A DNA stretch of 64,000 nucleotides from Rhizobium bangladeshense. GTDB taxonomy: Bacteria > Pseudomonadota > Alphaproteobacteria > Rhizobiales > Rhizobiaceae. The stretch spans positions 1-64,000 of the forward strand of contig NZ_CP071613.1 in assembly GCF_017357245.1 (NCBI RefSeq), given 5' to 3'. A program made the position numbers and the translations under genes. This document shows positions 60,426 through 64,000 of the stretch, one piece after another; the first letter of the stretch is position 1, and each line of letters starts with the position of its first letter. Under the pieces are notes generated by a model, which did no database searches, had not been told where the DNA came from, and saw only the letters and a list, made by a program, of their open reading frames with translations.

Positions 60426-61357
60426 CTGAGTAGCGCTTGCGCAGTTCGTTCGTCGGTAATCAGCCCATGCAACCTTCTGCTTCGCAGGATCGCCCTGATC
60501 GCCGGCACCTTGCCCAACCCGCCTGCAAGGGCCACGAGGCGCTCTTTCGCGGTTTGGGGGAAGGATGCTGAAAGCGTGCGGGCCGTGAGCGCCGTGTCGA
60601 GGACCTGACCGTTAGCGTCGAAGAAATGCCCCAGGATCTCGCCCACGCCGCCGGCCGATGCGATATCCTCGATTTCCGCCGGCTCGACCATGCCGGAAAG
60701 CACAAGCTGCGCCTCCGCGTCCACTGTCCCCAAGCCGACAAGCTTCAGGTCGGCGGCATTGGCGAGGTCGAAGACCTCCTTGACGCCGCGCTGAGCTCGA
60801 AGCACCTGCAGATCGTCGGCCGTGTTGGCAAAGAATGGAACCGGCATCACATAGGCCTGCGTGCCCGTCTTTTCGGCGATGCGGTGCATGACGTCATAGG
60901 GATTGGCGCCGTAGTTCCGCGTGAGACCACCGAGAAGGGAAACGAACTGAGTCTGTTTGGCGCTCATGCGCGGCATATATTGAACGGCAGCCGAAAGCGT
61001 CCTGCCATGGCCCAGGCCGATGACCGCGTGGTCGCCGTGCTCGATTTCCCGCTTCAGATAACCCGCACCAGCATGACCCAGCGCGCGAAGCGGCAGACCC
61101 TCTTCGCCAAGATCCGGTGCCACTTCGCAATATTGCAATCCGAACCGCTCGGCGAGCCGTGTCTCCAGTTCGACGCATTCGACAATATCGCCGTCGATCG
61201 TCACCTTCACCACGCCGTCGGCGACGGCGCGGGCTATCAGCCTGTGGGCCTTGACCGATGGTATGCCGAGACGACGGGCAACGTCCGACTGGGTGAGCCC
61301 GCCAGCATAGTGGAGCCAGGCGGCTCGCACGGCAAGCGTTTCATCGGCATCCGTCAT
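60422..61357 (-). CDS. eryD: EryD, SorC-family regulator of erythritol genes
   Basis: 311-residue SorC/DeoR-type regulator: helix-turn-helix at about 17-45 (GGLTQSDVARRLGIPSVKAHRL in two pieces) and a sugar-isomerase-like effector domain from about 60, with GLGHGRTLSAAVQYMP and SLLGGLTRNYGANPYDVM. In Brucella and R. leguminosarum EryD represses the ery operon and is released by an erythritol-derived inducer. It lies 65 bp downstream of eryC. Its stop now overlaps the eryR remnant. Confidence 0.9.
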   Translation of the reverse strand: MTDADETLAVRAAWLHYAGGLTQSDVARRLGIPSVKAHRLIARAVADGVVKVTIDGDIVECVELETRLAERFGLQYCEVAPDLGEEGLPLRALGHAGAGYLKREIEHGDHAVIGLGHGRTLSAAVQYMPRMSAKQTQFVSLLGGLTRNYGANPYDVMHRIAEKTGTQAYVMPVPFFANTADDLQVLRAQRGVKEVFDLANAADLKLVGLGTVDAEAQLVLSGMVEPAEIEDIASAGGVGEILGHFFDANGQVLDTALTARTLSASFPQTAKERLVALAGGLGKVPAIRAILRSRRLHGLITDERTAQALLS

Positions 61358-61422
61358 CGCCGCTCCTCCGATTGTTACCTGGTGATTCCACTGGATTCAG
61401 CTGGCCTTTGTAGATCGCGCCG

Positions 61423-62355
61423 TCATATCTTCAAGTCCGCCGCACCGGTGTCGATATGCGGCGCCCAGAAGGCGACGCTTTCGGCGATCTGCGCGATCAC
61501 TTCGCGATCGTTCGGTTCGCGCTCCTTGAAAGAGAGTTCGAGACAGATCTCGTTGTCGTCGGCACCGCCTGCCGCAAAGGCCTCCAGAAGCGGCGCGGGC
61601 TGGATCCTGCCTTTGGCGTTAAAGGCAGCTGTGAACGGCCGATGGCCGCCCTTATCCATCAGGCTCTGCTTGATGTGGATGATGGGCGACAGCTTCGGCA
61701 CGGCCCGCGCCCAAGCATAGGGATCATAGTCGCTGGGATTGGCGGAGGTGACATCCCCATGATCAATATCGGCCATCATCCACATCGGCACGGCCATGCC
61801 AGCCGCCGACAGGCGTGTCTGCAGCGCGATGCAGGCCTCGATCGTCTCACCGAATTCGCGCCCGATGCTCATCGGCTCCCAGAAGATAAAAGACAGTCCG
61901 GCAGCCTTCGCGTGCTCGGCGACCTCACACCAGCAATCGATGGCGATTTTGATCAGTTCCTCGCGGCGACCGGCGTCATCGAAATCCCTATAGGTGAAGA
62001 TCGCAAACTGAGTGCCGACGGAACGGCCGCCGAGATCGGCGGTAATGTCGGCAAAAGTCTTGAACCAGTCGATATAATACCGGCGCACGTCACGGTCGGG
62101 ATGGCCGAAATGATTGAGGCGGCCATACGGGCCGGTCATTCCCGAGGTGACTCGCACGCCGGTGCGCTGAAGCGACGCCTCCATCTGCCGGGTCAGGCGG
62201 CGGATCACCGGTGCTGGCCAGCTCGGATTGACGAATTCATGCGTTAATTGCAGATCGCGGATGCGCAGCTTCCTTGCGACCGTCTCGATCAGGTCGTCGG
62301 GCTCGGCAAAGCGGTTCACCAGGGGATTGGTGTTGAGCGAGAGCGTCAGCGGCAT
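61423..62355 (-). CDS. eryC: EryC, tetrulose-phosphate epimerase/isomerase
   Basis: 310-residue TIM-barrel protein of the xylose-isomerase-like superfamily. Metal-binding positions are suggested by FIFWEPMSIGREFGE, MMADIDHGDV, IIHIKQSLMDKGGHRPF and ICLELSFKEREPND. In Brucella EryC converts the L-3-tetrulose 4-phosphate made by EryB to an L-erythrulose phosphate for EryH. The start at 62355 (MPLTLSLNTN) is chosen because the longer frame runs into eryB; it lies 10 bp after the eryB stop. Confidence 0.9.
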   Translation of the reverse strand: MPLTLSLNTNPLVNRFAEPDDLIETVARKLRIRDLQLTHEFVNPSWPAPVIRRLTRQMEASLQRTGVRVTSGMTGPYGRLNHFGHPDRDVRRYYIDWFKTFADITADLGGRSVGTQFAIFTYRDFDDAGRREELIKIAIDCWCEVAEHAKAAGLSFIFWEPMSIGREFGETIEACIALQTRLSAAGMAVPMWMMADIDHGDVTSANPSDYDPYAWARAVPKLSPIIHIKQSLMDKGGHRPFTAAFNAKGRIQPAPLLEAFAAGGADDNEICLELSFKEREPNDREVIAQIAESVAFWAPHIDTGAADLKI

Positions 62356-62365
62356 CGGCAGATCC

Positions 62366-63877
62366 TCAGGCAGCGGCAAGGCGGGATGAGGCAAACCAAT
62401 CGGCAAAGGCCGCCTGTTCCGCCTCGCTCAGGTGCAGGTAGTGCTTGGTCCGGCGATAGAGGATGTCCTCGGCGGTTTCGGCCCATTCGGCGGCAGCGAG
62501 ATACCGCGCCTCAGCCTCATAGAGGTGCCCGCCGAAATGGCGGCCAAGCCCCTGCAGATCTGACGCGCCCGCCACCAACTGCCTGGTGCGCGTACCGTAG
62601 AGGCGGCCATAATGATGAACGAGCTTCCGCGGCATCCACGGATAGCTGTCCCTTAGACCGTTGGCGAAGGTTTCGTAATCGGCATTGGGCATGTCACCGC
62701 CCGGAAGCGGCGCCTTCTGTGTCCAATCGCCGCCCATTTCCGGAAAGATATGCCGAAGGCGCTGCAGACCGCGCTCGGCAAGTTCGCGGAAGGTGGTGAT
62801 CTTTCCGCCGAAAACATTGAGGAGCGGCGCTCCACCCGTCTCGTCCAGGTCGAACACATAATCTCGTGTGACGGCCGACGGATTGCCCTTGCCGTCGTCG
62901 AAGAGCGGGCGGACACCGGAAAAACTGTGCAGCACGTCGGAGCGGCGAAGCTTCTCCTTGAAGTAGCGGTTGACCGCCTTCAGGAGATAGTCGATCTCCG
63001 ACTCGTCGGCCGCGGCGTCCTCGGCCCGGCCTTCATAGGCGATATCCGTCGTACCGATCAACGCCTTGTCGCCCTCGTAGGGATTGATGAAGATCACGCG
63101 CTTGTCGTGGTTTTGAACCAGATAGGCGTTGGCACCCGACCAGAATTTCGGGACGATGATGTGGCTGCCCTTGACGAGCCGGACATTGCGGCTGGAATTG
63201 GAGCCGGCAACACGGTTGATGATGTCGCTAACCCAAGGGCCAGCGCAATTGACGAGACATTTGGCGCGGAAGGTCCGCACCTCGCCGCTCCTGGTACTCT
63301 TCGTTGTGATCGTCCAGTGACCATTTTCGCGGCGCGCCGAGACCGCCGGCGAGCGGGTAAGCACCAGCGCTCCCTGCTCGGCGGCGCCGACCGCGTTCAA
63401 CGTGACGAGACGGGCATCGTCCACCCAGCAATCGGAATATTCGAATCCACGGGTGAACTGATCGAGAATTGGCGTTCCCTCGGGATCGCGCAACAGATTG
63501 AGCGTGCGCGTACCGGGCAGCTTCTTACGACCGCCAAGATGGTCATAGAGGAAGAGACCAAGCCTGACGAGCCAGGCCGGGCGATCTTCGGGACTGTGCG
63601 GCAGGACGAAACGCATCGGCCAGATGATATGCGGGGCGGCATTGAGCAGCACCTCGCGTTCGATCAGCGCCTCGCGCACGAGACGAAACTCGTAATATTC
63701 CAGATAGCGAAGTCCGCCATGGACGAGTTTGCCCGAGCGCGATGACGTGCCCTGCGCCAGGTCGTCCTTCTCGCAGAGCGCCACCTTCAGGCCGCGGCCA
63801 GCCGCATCACGGGCGATTCCAGCACCGTTGATGCCGCCGCCGATGACGAAAAGGTCGAGGATTTCGGGCTGGGTCAT
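62366..63877 (-). CDS. eryB: EryB, erythritol-phosphate dehydrogenase
   Basis: 503-residue FAD-dependent dehydrogenase of the GlpD family. The N-terminal dinucleotide motif is DLFVIGGGINGAGIARDAAG, followed by TSSRSGKLVHGGLRYLE (the FAD/substrate region), FRAKCLVNCAGPW and VFGGKITTFRELAE toward the C-terminus. In the erythritol pathway it oxidises L-erythritol 4-phosphate to L-3-tetrulose 4-phosphate. Sequence alone would fit glycerol-3-phosphate dehydrogenase; the operon decides. Start ATG 63877 follows GGGAGGATGAC. It is 34 bp after eryA. Confidence 0.9.
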   Translation of the reverse strand: MTQPEILDLFVIGGGINGAGIARDAAGRGLKVALCEKDDLAQGTSSRSGKLVHGGLRYLEYYEFRLVREALIEREVLLNAAPHIIWPMRFVLPHSPEDRPAWLVRLGLFLYDHLGGRKKLPGTRTLNLLRDPEGTPILDQFTRGFEYSDCWVDDARLVTLNAVGAAEQGALVLTRSPAVSARRENGHWTITTKSTRSGEVRTFRAKCLVNCAGPWVSDIINRVAGSNSSRNVRLVKGSHIIVPKFWSGANAYLVQNHDKRVIFINPYEGDKALIGTTDIAYEGRAEDAAADESEIDYLLKAVNRYFKEKLRRSDVLHSFSGVRPLFDDGKGNPSAVTRDYVFDLDETGGAPLLNVFGGKITTFRELAERGLQRLRHIFPEMGGDWTQKAPLPGGDMPNADYETFANGLRDSYPWMPRKLVHHYGRLYGTRTRQLVAGASDLQGLGRHFGGHLYEAEARYLAAAEWAETAEDILYRRTKHYLHLSEAEQAAFADWFASSRLAAA

Positions 63878-63911
63878 GTCATCCTCCCTCGGATGCTGCT
63901 GCATCGACGAT

Positions 63912-64000
63912 CTAAGTGACTGGCGGCATTGCCGCGGCTGTGGCCAATGTCTGCCAGGCGGCGGGCATTGCCTTTCGGATATCGGCATAGGCGGAAAACA
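63912..64000 (-). CDS. eryA: EryA erythritol kinase, C-terminal end only
   Basis: The window edge cuts this gene. Reading the minus strand from 64000, one frame gives FSAYADIRKAMPAAWQTLAT then AAAMPPVT and a TAG at 63912, about 28 residues. The position directly upstream of eryB and the AMPAxWQ-type ending of FGGY-family kinases fit erythritol kinase, first enzyme of the pathway. The identification rests mostly on gene order. Confidence 0.6.
   Translation of the reverse strand, partial: FSAYADIRKAMPAAWQTLATAAAMPPVT

Noticed and set aside
1..64000. CRISPR arrays, tRNA and rRNA genes, intact insertion sequences
   Set aside because: No regularly spaced repeats, no cloverleaf-like or rRNA sequence, and only a broken IS30 fragment were seen by eye.

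Overview
The window reads as part of a large secondary replicon (megaplasmid) of a fast-growing rhizobium, most likely the Rhizobium leguminosarum/etli group. The grounds are a complete repABC replication cassette at the left edge with its antisense ctRNA, high G+C coding sequence, and several catabolic loci typical of rhizobial plasmids: thu for trehalose and related disaccharides, ehu/eut for ectoine, and ery for erythritol. The species call is inference. The first base is the first base of repA, so the molecule was probably linearised there.

Layout. 1-3655: repABC, plus a ctRNA on the minus strand between repB and repC. 3773-11152: thuR and the thuEFGKAB operon (ABC import and 3-keto-type oxidation of trehalose-like disaccharides). 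11181-26040: a nearly textbook ectoine locus, with asnC-ssd-atf on the minus strand (plus an extra zinc-type alcohol dehydrogenase) divergent from enuR-ehuABCD-eutABCDE. 26085-29380: a chemoreceptor, a vapBC toxin-antitoxin pair and eroded sequence. 29381-38009: a TetR regulator and two polar-amino-acid ABC transporters either side of a GntR regulator, whose promoter has a very good sigma-54 match, then a cupin. 38280-40689: zinT with a zinc-operator-like dyad, a TetR regulator, a decayed epimerase and an NTF2-like protein. 40822-46010: a two-strand stress module of PspA, DUF2170, a K+-channel-like protein, DUF2491, DUF350, DUF1190 and an ATP-grasp enzyme, matching enterobacterial yjfIJKLMC plus a channel. 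46209-57394: accessory genes mixed with debris: a phosphatase-fold protein lacking its cysteine, PhoX, an IS30 remnant, a second chemoreceptor, an exonuclease, a sugar isomerase, gene fragments, and a small metal-associated island (periplasmic sensor, Crp/Fnr, CopZ-like chaperone, adenylate cyclase-YHS fusion). 57820-64000: class I aldolase and the erythritol operon eryA(partial)-B-C-D-(eryR remnant)-tpiB-rpiB.

How it fits together. Most cargo is uptake and catabolism of compatible solutes and polyols (trehalose, ectoine, erythritol) and amino acids, each with a local regulator, plus chemotaxis, metal and envelope-stress functions. All four ABC import operons carry a stem-loop just after the binding-protein gene. 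Debris is concentrated at 28.8-29.4, 39.8-40.3, 49.0-49.6 and 54.2-54.9 kb. No rRNA, tRNA, CRISPR array or intact insertion sequence was seen. The least understood systems are the PspA/channel/ATP-grasp module and the cyclase-YHS metal island.
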